Notes: generated by a model from the sequence alone, not told the origin. 34,784 bases of DNA from Candidatus Sumerlaeota bacterium (GCA_007132905.1 SLNR01000167.1:1-34784); one strand, 5' to 3'. Counted from the stretch's first letter, positions 15,508 through 24,603 are shown. Program-made: numbers and translations.

Positions 15508-16122
15508 TTGTCAAATTTGCAGCTATTTGTTGTGCGTCACGGAAGTACCGTTTGGAATAGAGAAACCAGATATCAAGGCCAAAAAGATATTTCCCTCAGC
15601 GAAGAGGGGAAAGAACAGGCTGCTAAGATTTCTATTCGGTTCCAGCAAGAACCGGTTCAAGGTATTTATACAAGCCCATTGAAAAGGGCCCTGCACACAG
15701 CCGACATGATTGCAAAGCCCCACGGCATGGAAGTGGGCATTTTGCCGGGAATGAAGGAGATAGGATTTGGTGATTGGGAAGGGAAACCTTATTCAATCGT
15801 TCAGCAAGAGTATGCAGAAACTCTCAGGCACTGGATTGAAGACCCGGTTCAAAATCCCATCCCCAACGGAGAGTGTCTTAAGGATCTAAAACGACGGGTC
15901 AAATCGGCTCTGGATGAGATACTGGCCCGACATTCGACGGGAAAAGTTATTCTTGTTGGCCACAGCGGCTCGATTCGCATGATTTTTTGTATTGTGTTGA
16001 ATATGGAACTGTCTTCTTTTTGGAGAATTATGCAGTTTAATGGAGCGGTCAATTTAATACAATACAGAAACAAAACGCCTACTGTTTATGCTGTAAATGA
16101 TATCAACCATCTACAGCAGTAA
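15508..16122 (+). CDS. cobC: Histidine phosphatase family protein, probable alpha-ribazole phosphatase
   Basis: The 204-residue protein has the family's phosphohistidine motif VVRHGSTVWN (catalytic His about residue 11), the acid/Arg region IYTSPLKRALHTADMI, the EIGFGDWEGKPY motif of CobC/phosphoglycerate-mutase-like phosphatases, and the second active His in VGHSGSIRMI. It could dephosphorylate alpha-ribazole phosphate in the last steps of cobalamin assembly or salvage. Position after btuFCD-cobO supports that, though general phosphatases share these motifs, so the symbol is tentative. It starts with TTG behind a GGGGGG SD. Confidence 0.75.
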   Translation: MSNLQLFVVRHGSTVWNRETRYQGQKDISLSEEGKEQAAKISIRFQQEPVQGIYTSPLKRALHTADMIAKPHGMEVGILPGMKEIGFGDWEGKPYSIVQQEYAETLRHWIEDPVQNPIPNGECLKDLKRRVKSALDEILARHSTGKVILVGHSGSIRMIFCIVLNMELSSFWRIMQFNGAVNLIQYRNKTPTVYAVNDINHLQQ

Positions 16123-16194
16123 TGAGAGCGGCGTTGTTTCGGTTTTTGATGAAAAAGCTTTTTTCTGTTTTTAACTTTTTTAAGGAGGTTCATT

Positions 16195-17784
16195 ATGTTT
16201 GATATTCTAATCAAAGACGGGATGGTCATCGATGGTTCGGGAAACCCTTGGTACAAAGCCGATATCGGCGTGAAACAGGGAAAGATTGTTTCGATAGCCC
16301 ACAGTTTAGAAGATGATCATGCAAAAGAAGTCGTGAACGCATCGGGATTGACGGTTGCGCCTGGCTTTATTGACATGCACAGTCATTCAGACCTAATGCT
16401 GTTTGAAAAGCCGGAGGCCGAAGAAAAAACAAGGCAGGGTATAACTACAGAGCTTCTTGGGCAAGATGGAATAGGAGTTGCCCCTATTAGTGAAAACAAC
16501 ATTCATAACTGGAGGCAAGTTCTCTCAGGATTGGCAGGCAATCCGGATATCAATTGGCAATGGAGAAGTTTTGGAAGTTATTTAGATGCTCTGCAGGAAC
16601 GAAAGACATCAACAAATCCGGTTGTCTTAGCTACACACGGGGCAATCAGGCAGGAAGTGGTAGGATTAGACAATCGCCAAACAACGGCAGAAGAACTGGA
16701 AGAAATGAAAAAATTAGTTGCCGAAGCGATGGAAGCGGGGGCTGTCGGTCTTTCGCTAGGACTTATCTACCTGCCTTGTTTTTATGCATCTCGAAACGAA
16801 TTAGTTGAGATGTATAGAGTTGCGGCTGCCTACAATGGTTTCATGGTGGTTCACATACGCAATGAAGCAGATTTAGCCGAAGAGGCTATGCAAGAAGTTA
16901 TTGAGATAACTCAAGAAGCGGGCGTCCCGCTTCATGTTTCTCACTTTAAAACAGCTGGCCGATCTAATTGGCATAAAAGCGAAATCATGCTCCAAATGGC
17001 CGAGGGAGCTCGAGCAAAAGGGCACGAAATTACATTTGACCAGTACCCCTACACGGCAGGAAGCACCATGTTTTTTGCTATTTTACCCCAATGGGCACTG
17101 GAAGGCGGCGCCGAAAAGATGTTAAAACGCTTAGAAGACAGGGATTTGAGGGGAAAAATCAAGGAAGACATTAAAAACGGCATTCCTGGCTGGCAAAATA
17201 TGATTAAAGATTCCGGTTGGGAGAACGTTATGATTACTTCCGTGCGAACTGAAGAAAACAAACATTTGGAAGGGAAATATATGACCGAAATTGCGGCCGA
17301 ACTCAGTAGAGATCCGGTTGAGGCAGCCATGGATTTATTAGTTGAAGAAAAAGCAGCTGTTGGAATGGCGACATTTGCACAAAGTGAAGACAATGTTAGA
17401 AAGATCCTTCAGCATGATTGCCAGATGGTCTGCACCGACGGACTTTTAGGAGGGAAACCTCATCCCCGCGTCTACGGTTCGTACCCGAAGGTTCTGGGAA
17501 AATATGTACGGGAAGAGAAAATCATAACACTACCGCAAGCCATCAGGAAAATGACGTCTTTTCCCGCGCAACGACTAGGTCTAAAAGACAGAGGAATCAT
17601 TCGGGAAGGGATGATTGCAGATATTGTTGTCTTTGATGCGGATAAAGTGATTGATAGAGCAACTTATGCCGACCCCAGACAATATCCTTTAGGGATTGAC
17701 CATGTGATGGTCAATGGCACATTCGTAATCAAAAACAGCGAGCATACAAAGAAAAAACCGGGCAAAGTACTGCGGAGGCAATGA
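16195..17784 (+). CDS. N-acyl-D-amino-acid deacylase-like amidohydrolase
   Basis: The 529-residue amidohydrolase-superfamily protein has the N-terminal metal motif FIDMHSHSD (H62, H64), further ligands in VVHIRNEAD (H220) and HVSHFKTAG (H250), and the catalytic Asp in VCTDG (D415). The overall plan is that of D-aminoacylases, which release D-amino acids from N-acyl forms. Where those enzymes have a metal-ligand Cys in VGNCG, this protein has LGQDG with Asp at residue 91, so metal content or substrate may differ. The SD TAAGGAGG is strong. The MazG-like gene follows 3 bases after the stop, then the flavin reductase-like and M20 genes, forming one probable operon. Confidence 0.85.
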   Translation: MFDILIKDGMVIDGSGNPWYKADIGVKQGKIVSIAHSLEDDHAKEVVNASGLTVAPGFIDMHSHSDLMLFEKPEAEEKTRQGITTELLGQDGIGVAPISENNIHNWRQVLSGLAGNPDINWQWRSFGSYLDALQERKTSTNPVVLATHGAIRQEVVGLDNRQTTAEELEEMKKLVAEAMEAGAVGLSLGLIYLPCFYASRNELVEMYRVAAAYNGFMVVHIRNEADLAEEAMQEVIEITQEAGVPLHVSHFKTAGRSNWHKSEIMLQMAEGARAKGHEITFDQYPYTAGSTMFFAILPQWALEGGAEKMLKRLEDRDLRGKIKEDIKNGIPGWQNMIKDSGWENVMITSVRTEENKHLEGKYMTEIAAELSRDPVEAAMDLLVEEKAAVGMATFAQSEDNVRKILQHDCQMVCTDGLLGGKPHPRVYGSYPKVLGKYVREEKIITLPQAIRKMTSFPAQRLGLKDRGIIREGMIADIVVFDADKVIDRATYADPRQYPLGIDHVMVNGTFVIKNSEHTKKKPGKVLRRQ

Positions 17785-17787
17785 GCG

Positions 17788-18120
17788 ATGGATATGAAGG
17801 ATATGCAGACAGAAGTCGACGACTGGATTGCCCAATTTGAGGAAGGGTATTGGCACCCTTTGTCGATGATGGCGAGGTTGACAGAGGAAGTTGGAGAATT
17901 GTCTCGCGAAATCAATCATACCTTTGGTGAAAAACCTAAAAAGAATTCTGAAGAAACCGGCAATATTGAAATGGAATTAGGAGACATCCTTTTTGTGATC
18001 GTTTCTTTTGCCAATTCGCTTGATATTGATTTAGAAAAAGCTTTTGGAATGGTAATGAAAAAATATCGACAAAGAGATACGATGAGATGGACCCATAAAA
18101 AGGAGGACGGTAAAGAATGA
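17788..18120 (+). CDS. MazG-like nucleotide pyrophosphohydrolase
   Basis: The 110-residue all-helical protein belongs to the MazG/YpjD group, which hydrolyses nucleoside triphosphates to monophosphates. Metal ligands fit the pattern LTEEVGELSREI (E33, E34, E37) and EMELGDILFVI (E63, D66). The length is typical for the small single-domain form. It starts behind GGAGG, 3 bases after the deacylase stop, and its ATGA end overlaps the next start, so translation is coupled. Its role beside peptide/amino-acid hydrolases is not clear. Confidence 0.85.
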   Translation: MDMKDMQTEVDDWIAQFEEGYWHPLSMMARLTEEVGELSREINHTFGEKPKKNSEETGNIEMELGDILFVIVSFANSLDIDLEKAFGMVMKKYRQRDTMRWTHKKEDGKE

Positions 18121-18683
18121 GTAAAAAATCTTTAGCTCCGGAAACCCTGCTTTACCCAGTACCAGTAGTGATGGTGAGTTGTGGAAACAGGAAAGGGGAT
18201 CACAATATTATCACGATTGCTTGGGTTGGTACATTGTGCTCGGAACCACCCATGGTAGGGATATCGGTCAGACCAGAAAGGTATTCTTACGATATGATTA
18301 AAGAAAGCAATGAATTTGTCGTGAACATACCGTCTCATGACCAATTAAAAGCCACCGACCACTGCGGGATAGTTTCGGGTCGAGACCAAGACAAATACAA
18401 ATCGGCTGGGTTGAACAAAAAAGAGGCCCTCAGTTTAAAGGCGGCTCCCATAATTGAAGATTGCCCCGTTAATATCGAATGCATAGTCAAAAACACTGTT
18501 CCATTAGGAAGCCACGATTTATTTATCGGAGAGATTACTGCTGTTCAGGCCGATGAAGAAATTATCACGGCAAAAGGGGCCATCGATGTTAAGAAAGCCA
18601 ACCCGCTAGCCTACGGCGCCGGAGAATACTGGCTTCTTGACCAATCGGTATTAAAACACGGGGAATCGAAAATAAGCAAATAG
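18117..18683 (+). CDS. Flavin reductase-like FMN-binding protein
   Basis: The 188-residue protein shows the split-barrel flavin reductase pattern: LLYPVPVVMVSCG at the start, TIAWVGTLCSEPPMVGISVRPERYSYDMI (FMN phosphate region), and NEFVVNIPS. It would bind FMN and reduce it or a small substrate, as in the DIM6/NTAB group. It overlaps the MazG-like gene by 4 bases and is followed 15 bases later by the M20 gene. No partner monooxygenase is present nearby, which suits an anaerobe where these proteins act as electron carriers or reductases. Confidence 0.85.
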   Translation: MSKKSLAPETLLYPVPVVMVSCGNRKGDHNIITIAWVGTLCSEPPMVGISVRPERYSYDMIKESNEFVVNIPSHDQLKATDHCGIVSGRDQDKYKSAGLNKKEALSLKAAPIIEDCPVNIECIVKNTVPLGSHDLFIGEITAVQADEEIITAKGAIDVKKANPLAYGAGEYWLLDQSVLKHGESKISK

Positions 18684-18698
18684 TTGTAATGGAGGTTA

Positions 18699-20126
18699 AT
18701 GATGATGGATTCTCGCTTGATGCAGCTTGTTGTCAACGGAAAGAAAGAAGATGATAATACTTATGTCTATCATATCGATGGTGAAGACTATCTTTCCATG
18801 CGGCAGCTAGCCGACTACCTGCCTTTTGAAATGACCATCGATGAGAACACAAATGAAATTTTGATAAAGAAAAAAGATACAGATGAAGTCCCTGTCCGTA
18901 AACAGAGAGAACTTCCGGAAAAGGCTGACAAAGTCAGGTCTATGATCAAAAAATACGAAAAGCGACTTTATGAAATAAACAAGTCCATTTTTGATCATCC
19001 AGAGAAAGGGAATCAAGAGCATCATGCTTGTCAACAATTAACCAGTTTTTTAAACGAAGTTGGTTTTGAGGTTATCCAGGGTTTGGAAGGGAAAATACCG
19101 AAGGAAGATAAGGAAGTATTTCTTGATACAGCTTTTAAAGCGGTAATCAAAGGAAAAGAGCCGGGCCCCGTAATTGCCGTCATGCTCGAATACGATGCGC
19201 TTCCCATGGGACATGCGTGCGGCCATAACTTGATTGCCTCCTCCGGTATGGCAGCAGCTATAGCTCTGGCCCCCTTGATGAAGGAAGTCGCGGGTGAGCT
19301 TTGGGTCATGGGTACACCGGCAGAAGAAGGCGGCGAATATGGAGGAAAAATTCCTTTACTACACGCAGGTCAATTTGAAGGAGTCGATATAGCTCTCATT
19401 ACCCATCCAGGCGATCGCTGGGATACGGGGGCGGATTTTTTGGCAATTTCAGGCGCTCAGATTGAATTTACGGGAAAGCCTTCCCATGCTTCCGCCGCAC
19501 CTGAAAAAGGGATTAGCGCTTTGGATGCTGCGATTATTGCATACAACTCCATCGAGATGATGCGGGAACATTCACGCTCTGATGCAAGAATTCACGGAAT
19601 TATTAAAGAAGGCGGCACGGCTTCTAACATCGTTCCGGAAAGGGCGGTGCTGAGTTATGCAGTCCGCGCTTTAGATCAGCCTTATGTTGAAGTTTTAAAA
19701 TCAAAAATAGAAAACTGCGTAGAAGCAGGAGCAGTAGCGACAGGAGCACTTGGCAAAGTTGATTGGTCTTTTGGTTATAGTGCACCTATTAATGTAGCAG
19801 AACTCGATCATATGGTATTGGATTACGCAAGATTGTTGAATATTAACGAGATTAAGCAATGGGAAGCTTTGGGTTCGTCGGATTTGGGGAATATTGGTTA
19901 TGAAATCCCCACCTGTAATCTCTGGTTCAAAATTACCCCGGAAGGCGTACTTCCTCACACGCATGCATTTTTAGAAGCATCGGGCAGCAAAGATGGCTTT
20001 CAATCTGCCCTTGCAGCAGGTGAAGTATTAGCCTTTTCCGCTCTTGAATTATTTGAAAACCATGAAATGGTTTCCTTGATTCAGCAGAAGTTTCATAAAG
20101 AGAAGGAAAGTCTTTTGTCTCAATAG
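18699..20126 (+). CDS. M20-family amidohydrolase with an N-terminal stalk-like domain
   Basis: The 475-residue protein has two parts. Residues 1 to about 70 (VVNGKKEDDNTYVYHIDGEDYLSMRQLADYL and ILIKKK) look like the copper-amine-oxidase N-terminal-like 'stalk' domain common on secreted clostridial proteins. Residues about 78-460 form an M20 peptidase of the AbgB/amidohydrolase group: MLEYDALPMGHACGHN, PAEEGGEYGGK, the dimerisation-domain FTGKPSHASAAPEKGISALDA, and the late LPHTHAFLEASGS. Such enzymes cleave aminoacyl or aminobenzoyl-glutamate amide bonds. No signal peptide is present, so the stalk would be inside the cell. Three consecutive ATG codons follow the GGAGG SD; the first is used here. 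Confidence 0.85.
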   Translation: MMMDSRLMQLVVNGKKEDDNTYVYHIDGEDYLSMRQLADYLPFEMTIDENTNEILIKKKDTDEVPVRKQRELPEKADKVRSMIKKYEKRLYEINKSIFDHPEKGNQEHHACQQLTSFLNEVGFEVIQGLEGKIPKEDKEVFLDTAFKAVIKGKEPGPVIAVMLEYDALPMGHACGHNLIASSGMAAAIALAPLMKEVAGELWVMGTPAEEGGEYGGKIPLLHAGQFEGVDIALITHPGDRWDTGADFLAISGAQIEFTGKPSHASAAPEKGISALDAAIIAYNSIEMMREHSRSDARIHGIIKEGGTASNIVPERAVLSYAVRALDQPYVEVLKSKIENCVEAGAVATGALGKVDWSFGYSAPINVAELDHMVLDYARLLNINEIKQWEALGSSDLGNIGYEIPTCNLWFKITPEGVLPHTHAFLEASGSKDGFQSALAAGEVLAFSALELFENHEMVSLIQQKFHKEKESLLSQ

Positions 20127-20167
20127 ATATGTGAAAGTAAAAAGAAATCTGGTTAGGAGAGGTAGCT

Positions 20168-22909
20168 ATTTTAAAAAGAAGAATATCAAAAATTCCCAGA
20201 AAACGTTTCCTTTTACTGCTTTTATTTGTTCCTATTCTTTTGCTTTTTTTGTTGGCCGAAATATATACCGATTGGCTTTGGTTTTTGTCATTAGGTTATG
20301 ATCAAGTTTTCAGGACAAGGATACTTATGCAAGGCAAGTGGTTTCTTATTTCTGGTTTTTGTTTTTCGGTTTTTCTTCTTGCCAATGTGCTCTATGGAAA
20401 AATTAAACGAAACCAATTTCAATTAGCTTTTGCAAGAAAGCTTATTGGGTTTGATGTCAGTCAAACTTTAATTGTCAGAGCCACATACATTTCAGTTGTC
20501 ATTATGGCCGTGCTCGGGGGATTATACGCAAGCCAGCATTGGTTGCTTTTTGAGCAGTATTTTCATCAAACAGCTTTTAATATTGCCGATCCCCTCTTTC
20601 AAAAAGATGTTGCTTTTTATGTGTTCTCTTTGCCTTTGATGCAACTACTGCTTCATCTTTTTTGGCTGGCTTTGATCGCTTCTGTATTTTTGATGAGCAC
20701 CCTTTATATTCTCACCGGATCCGTTTTTACCGCCAAGGGGAATCTTAGGCTTAGGCCTAATGCAGCATCGCACATGCTGCTGCTGTTAAGCGTCTTCTTT
20801 ATCATCAAAAGCATGGATTATTATCTGCAAATCAACCAATTGGTCTATTCTTCAAGAGGCGTTGTTTTAGGAGCTGGTTATACCGATATGTATGCTCATT
20901 TGCCCATATTAAGGATCTTGATGGCTTTTAGCTTATTGATGGGTTTGTTAATTCTATATCTCAAAAGAAAAAACAATCTTCGGATCTTATCTTTTTCTTT
21001 GGCTGCGTTTTTCATTGTTACTGTGGTAATTGGTACAGTCTACCCGCAAATTGTTCAAAGGCTTTATGTTGAGCCAAATGAATTAGCAAGAGAAAGACCG
21101 TATATCGAAAATAACTTAGAATATACAAGGATGGCTTACTCCCTCAACCATGTAAATGAAAGAAGTTATGAATTGGAAACCATAACGGCAGGATCCTTTG
21201 TTGAAGACAATCAACAAGCTTTGGCGAACGTACGGCTGTGGGACTGGAGACCCTTAATTCAAACTTATAACCAGCTCCAATCTATTAGGCCCTACTATGT
21301 ATTCAATGATGTGGATGTCGGAAGATATCTCATCGACGGCGAAATCAGTCAAGTAATGGTTTCTCCCCGCGAGTTAGACATAAAAAGTTTACCGGAGCAA
21401 GCCCGCAACTGGATTAATAAACATCTAAAGTACACCCATGGATACGGCATTGTCATGAATAGAGCCGCCGAATCCACTTTGCAAGGGTATCCTGATCTGA
21501 TCATTCGAGATATTCCGCCTTTATCTACTTATGATGATTTGAAGGTAGATAAACCTCAGATCTATTTTGGAGAAAAAACTAATGAGTACGTTATTATTAA
21601 TACCAAGGAAAAAGAGTTTGATTATCCAATAGGGACCGAAAACGCAGAGACAGTGTATGCAGGTACTGATGGAGTAAATATTGGTTCATTTTTAAACCGC
21701 ACTGCTTTTGCTTACCGTTTCAAAAGTTACAGAATATTATTTTCTGAGGGCATTCAAGCTGAAAGTCGAGTGCTTTTCAATCGAAACATTGTAGATAGAG
21801 TAAATTTGATTGCCCCGTTTCTCCATTTTGATCGTGATCCTTACATTGTACTAGACGAAGGAAAGCTGTACTGGATAATTGATGCGTATACAATGTCTGA
21901 TAGGTATCCTTATAGTGAGCCTTATGTGCCAAGCAATGAAAACCAACCTCGACACTTAACTGGAATCAACTATATTCGCAATTCAGTCAAGGTGGTGATT
22001 GATGCTTATCAAGGGACTGTTGACTTTTATGTAGCTGATCAGCAAGACCCTCTCATCCAGACTTATGAGAGCATTTTTCCGCAAATGTTTGAGCCTATAG
22101 AAAAGATGCCTAAAGGGATTCGTTCGCATACTCGCTATCCCGTAGATTATTTTTCTGTTCAAGCGGAAATGTATCGAGGTTATCATATAACGAATCCTGA
22201 TTCTTATTATAATAAAGAAGATTATTGGGATTTGCCACAGGAAAAATACGCTGAAGAAAAGATCCCTCTAGAACCTTACTATGTGATGACAAAGCTGCCA
22301 GAAACAGATTTTTCCGGTAATGAGTTAGAGTTTGTGTTACTTCTTCCTTTCACTCCGACCGAGCGGCAGAATATGATTTCTTGGCTAATCGCCCGTAATG
22401 ACGGTGAATCTTACGGGCAGCTATGGAACTACAGGCTTTCTCGGCAGGAGCTTATTTATGGTCCCGAACAGATCGAAGCCAGGATTGATCAAGATTCTGA
22501 GATTTCCCAGTTGATGACGCTTTGGAACCAGGGGGGCTCGGAAGTGATTCGGGGAAACCTTACGGCCCTTCCCCTGGAAGGCTCTATTCTCTATATCGAA
22601 CCGGTCTATTTGCAGTCCACGGGAACGAAGATGCCACAACTAATCCGCATTATTGCGGCTTATAAAGAGCAAATCATCATGGCTGAGTCATTAAAAGAAG
22701 CTTTAGAGAGGCTATTTTTGGATAGTTCCGTTCCCCAAAGGCCTTCAGCACCGGCTACATCCAAGGATCTTGAGTCGGCTATTGAAGAGCTTTCAGCACT
22801 CTATCAACAGGCAAATGATTTCCTTAAAGCAGGTAACTGGGCGGAATACGGAGAAACAATGGAATCGTTAGGCAATAAGATACAAGAAGTAGAAGGAATG
22901 ATTGAATAG
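20168..22909 (+). CDS. UPF0182 family integral membrane protein (probable ATT start)
   Basis: The roughly 913-residue protein matches the UPF0182 family of large membrane proteins of unknown function: about seven N-terminal transmembrane helices to residue ~300, then a long outside domain starting YPQIVQRLYVEPNELARERPYIENN. A C-terminal ALYQQANDFLKAGNWAEYGETM helical hairpin is typical of the family. The frame is open well upstream of TTG 20240. The first AGGAGAGG SD (20155-20162) is followed by ATT at 20168, and the encoded LKRRISKIPRKRF plus hydrophobic run gives the expected basic start and complete first helix. TTG 20240 would remove most of that helix and has no SD. The ATT start is an inference. 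Confidence 0.85.
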   Translation: MLKRRISKIPRKRFLLLLLFVPILLLFLLAEIYTDWLWFLSLGYDQVFRTRILMQGKWFLISGFCFSVFLLANVLYGKIKRNQFQLAFARKLIGFDVSQTLIVRATYISVVIMAVLGGLYASQHWLLFEQYFHQTAFNIADPLFQKDVAFYVFSLPLMQLLLHLFWLALIASVFLMSTLYILTGSVFTAKGNLRLRPNAASHMLLLLSVFFIIKSMDYYLQINQLVYSSRGVVLGAGYTDMYAHLPILRILMAFSLLMGLLILYLKRKNNLRILSFSLAAFFIVTVVIGTVYPQIVQRLYVEPNELARERPYIENNLEYTRMAYSLNHVNERSYELETITAGSFVEDNQQALANVRLWDWRPLIQTYNQLQSIRPYYVFNDVDVGRYLIDGEISQVMVSPRELDIKSLPEQARNWINKHLKYTHGYGIVMNRAAESTLQGYPDLIIRDIPPLSTYDDLKVDKPQIYFGEKTNEYVIINTKEKEFDYPIGTENAETVYAGTDGVNIGSFLNRTAFAYRFKSYRILFSEGIQAESRVLFNRNIVDRVNLIAPFLHFDRDPYIVLDEGKLYWIIDAYTMSDRYPYSEPYVPSNENQPRHLTGINYIRNSVKVVIDAYQGTVDFYVADQQDPLIQTYESIFPQMFEPIEKMPKGIRSHTRYPVDYFSVQAEMYRGYHITNPDSYYNKEDYWDLPQEKYAEEKIPLEPYYVMTKLPETDFSGNELEFVLLLPFTPTERQNMISWLIARNDGESYGQLWNYRLSRQELIYGPEQIEARIDQDSEISQLMTLWNQGGSEVIRGNLTALPLEGSILYIEPVYLQSTGTKMPQLIRIIAAYKEQIIMAESLKEALERLFLDSSVPQRPSAPATSKDLESAIEELSALYQQANDFLKAGNWAEYGETMESLGNKIQEVEGMIE

Positions 22910-22940
22910 CTGTGAATTTGTCTAAAAACAGATCCAAAAT

Positions 22941-22970
22941 TTGACACCACCAAAAAATATGTTTTATACT
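22941..22970 (+). promoter_or_regulatory. Sigma-A-type promoter of trxB-trxA
   Basis: A perfect TTGACA (22941-22946) is followed after 18 bases by TATACT (22965-22970). This is the best promoter match in the window, and it lies 50 bases before the trxB start. The adjoining GTATACC...GGGTAC is an imperfect inverted repeat that could hold an operator. Confidence 0.75.
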
Positions 22971-23020
22971 AAGTATACCTTGCTGGGTACGCTTTAACAC
23001 ATTAAGGGGGTCAATTGAAC

Positions 23021-23953
23021 ATGACGGCCGAAGAAAAAATATACGATGTTATTATCATTGGAGGCGGGCCGGCTGGTTTAACAGCGGCTATTTACGCAGG
23101 TAGAGCTCTCTTATCTACCCTTATGATCGAAAGAGCCATGCCGGGGGGACAAGCTGCTACAACTGATGCCATTGCTAATTATCCTGGTTTCCCGAATGAA
23201 ATCACAGGGCCCGAGCTGATGACGAAAATGGAAGAACAAGCTAGAAATTTTGGCTTAGAAGTCATCTCAGCTGATGTTGATTCGATAGAGGCGGAAAATA
23301 AAATAAAAAGAATTTTTGCCGGAGGAAAAGAATACAAGGCCCGGTCGGTGATCATAACATCCGGAGCCGATCCCAATAAATTGTCCGTTCCCGGAGAAGA
23401 TAAGTTTACGGGTGCAGGCGTATCCTATTGTGCAACATGTGATGGTGCGTTCTACATAGACAAGCATGTTTTGGTTGTTGGCGGGGGCGATTCAGCCATC
23501 CAGGAAGCCATTTTTCTGACCCGCTTTGCTGAAAGGATCAGTGTTGTCCATCGAAGAGATAAACTTCGGGCTGCAAAAACGGTCCAGCAAAAAGCATTTG
23601 ATAATCAGAAAATTGATTATTTCTGGGATTCCGTAGTAGAAGAGATCAAGGGTTCTGACAAAGTTTCTTCTGTGATTTTGAAAAATGTAAAAACAGATGA
23701 ATCTAAAGAGATTGAAATCGACGGAGTATTTATCTATGTCGGTATAACACCAAATACCGGTTTTTTACCGCCGGCTGTAAAAACTGACGATAGAGGTTTC
23801 ATTATAACTGATGAGTCTTTGCAAACAGCCGTTCCCGGTGTTTTTGCAGCCGGCGATGTGCGAAAGAAGCTGTTGAAGCAAATTGTCACAGCCGTCAGTG
23901 ACGGTGCGGTAGCAGCCACCGCAGTCGAGAAATATCTCGAAAATTTTTCGTAA
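23021..23953 (+). CDS. trxB: Thioredoxin-disulfide reductase
   Basis: The 310-residue FAD/NAD(P)H enzyme reduces thioredoxin. It shows the FAD motif IIIGGGPAGLTAAIYAGRA, the redox centre SYCATCDGAFY (CxxC), the nucleotide motif VVGGGDSAIQEA with HRRDKLRAA (Arg residues typical of NADPH use), and FAAGDVRKKLLKQIVTA at the end. ATG 23021 is chosen because its product begins like the Bacillus enzyme (EEKIYDVIIIGGG). TTG 23015 is a possible alternative, closer to the AAGGGGG SD. It has its own strong promoter, and trxA follows 13 bases after the stop. Confidence 0.96.
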   Translation: MTAEEKIYDVIIIGGGPAGLTAAIYAGRALLSTLMIERAMPGGQAATTDAIANYPGFPNEITGPELMTKMEEQARNFGLEVISADVDSIEAENKIKRIFAGGKEYKARSVIITSGADPNKLSVPGEDKFTGAGVSYCATCDGAFYIDKHVLVVGGGDSAIQEAIFLTRFAERISVVHRRDKLRAAKTVQQKAFDNQKIDYFWDSVVEEIKGSDKVSSVILKNVKTDESKEIEIDGVFIYVGITPNTGFLPPAVKTDDRGFIITDESLQTAVPGVFAAGDVRKKLLKQIVTAVSDGAVAATAVEKYLENFS

Positions 23954-23966
23954 ATGGGGGATTTAA

Positions 23967-24296
23967 ATGAGCGAAAAAGTGATTCATGTAAGTGATGAAG
24001 ATTTTGATAAGGAGGTTATTCAGTCTGAAATCCCGGTTCTTGTTGATTTTTGGGCCGATTGGTGCGGTCCATGTAAAATGATCGCGCCTGTCATCGAAGA
24101 GTTAGCCGGTGAGATGGAAGGCGAATTGAAAGTGGCAAAACTTGATGTGGATCAAAACAAGGGGATTGCAAGCAAGTTTGGCATCATGAGCATACCAACC
24201 ATGGTTGTTTTCAATGACGGGAAAGCTATTGAGCGTTTTGTCGGGTTTATGCCTAAAGAGAAGCTTAAAGAAGAAATCGAAAAAGCTCTTACGTAA
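23967..24296 (+). CDS. trxA: Thioredoxin
   Basis: The 109-residue protein has the classic active site FWADWCGPCKMIAP and the cis-proline strand IMSIPTMVVF. It carries electrons from TrxB to disulfide substrates in the cytoplasm. The length is standard. Its SD GGGGGAT precedes ATG 23967, and the trxB-trxA pair is probably one transcript from the promoter at 22941. The gene cluster further on makes bacillithiol, a second thiol system. Confidence 0.97.
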   Translation: MSEKVIHVSDEDFDKEVIQSEIPVLVDFWADWCGPCKMIAPVIEELAGEMEGELKVAKLDVDQNKGIASKFGIMSIPTMVVFNDGKAIERFVGFMPKEKLKEEIEKALT

Positions 24297-24573
24297 AGAA
24301 GAGGCAAAAAGTAAATCAATGGATGAAATCAAGGGGCTTTGCAAACAGAATGCCATGCCGCGTTTAAAACGAATAGAAGAGCAAGGTCGGGGCCTGCAGA
24401 AGATGTTGTTATTTGACTGGCGGCTATTCGATCAGCCGTTGAGTATGTTACGCCAGCCATCCCGGGCACTCAGATGTTTGAATGCATTGCTTCTGAATTC
24501 AAAAAAACAAAGACTGTGATAAAGAGACAGAGCAAATAAAAAATGCTGATGAAGCTTTCATAATCAACAGTGT
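24297..24573. other. Gap after trxA: no intact gene, possible gene remnant
   Basis: Nothing intact is supported here. A short + strand frame (24319-24519, 66 codons) lacks a ribosome site and has no family look. Another + frame near 24426-24530 reads VEYVTPAIPGTQMFECIASE after a stop and has a protein-like composition, so the stretch may be the decayed tail of a lost gene. No database comparison was possible. Confidence 0.35.
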
Positions 24574-24603
24574 GAAAAGCGGTTGGCAGCCGCTTTTCCT
24601 TTA
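24574..24603 (+). terminator. Intrinsic terminator after the trxA region
   Basis: A 9-bp stem (GAAAAGCGG at 24574-24582 with CCGCTTTTC at 24590-24598, 7-base loop) is followed by CTTTAT. The A/T steps at the stem base suit a terminator. It separates trxB-trxA from the acyltransferase gene. Confidence 0.6.

Noticed and set aside
24205-24519. 104-codon frame overlapping the end of trxA
   Set aside because: It begins inside trxA in another frame, lacks a ribosome site and shows no family signature.
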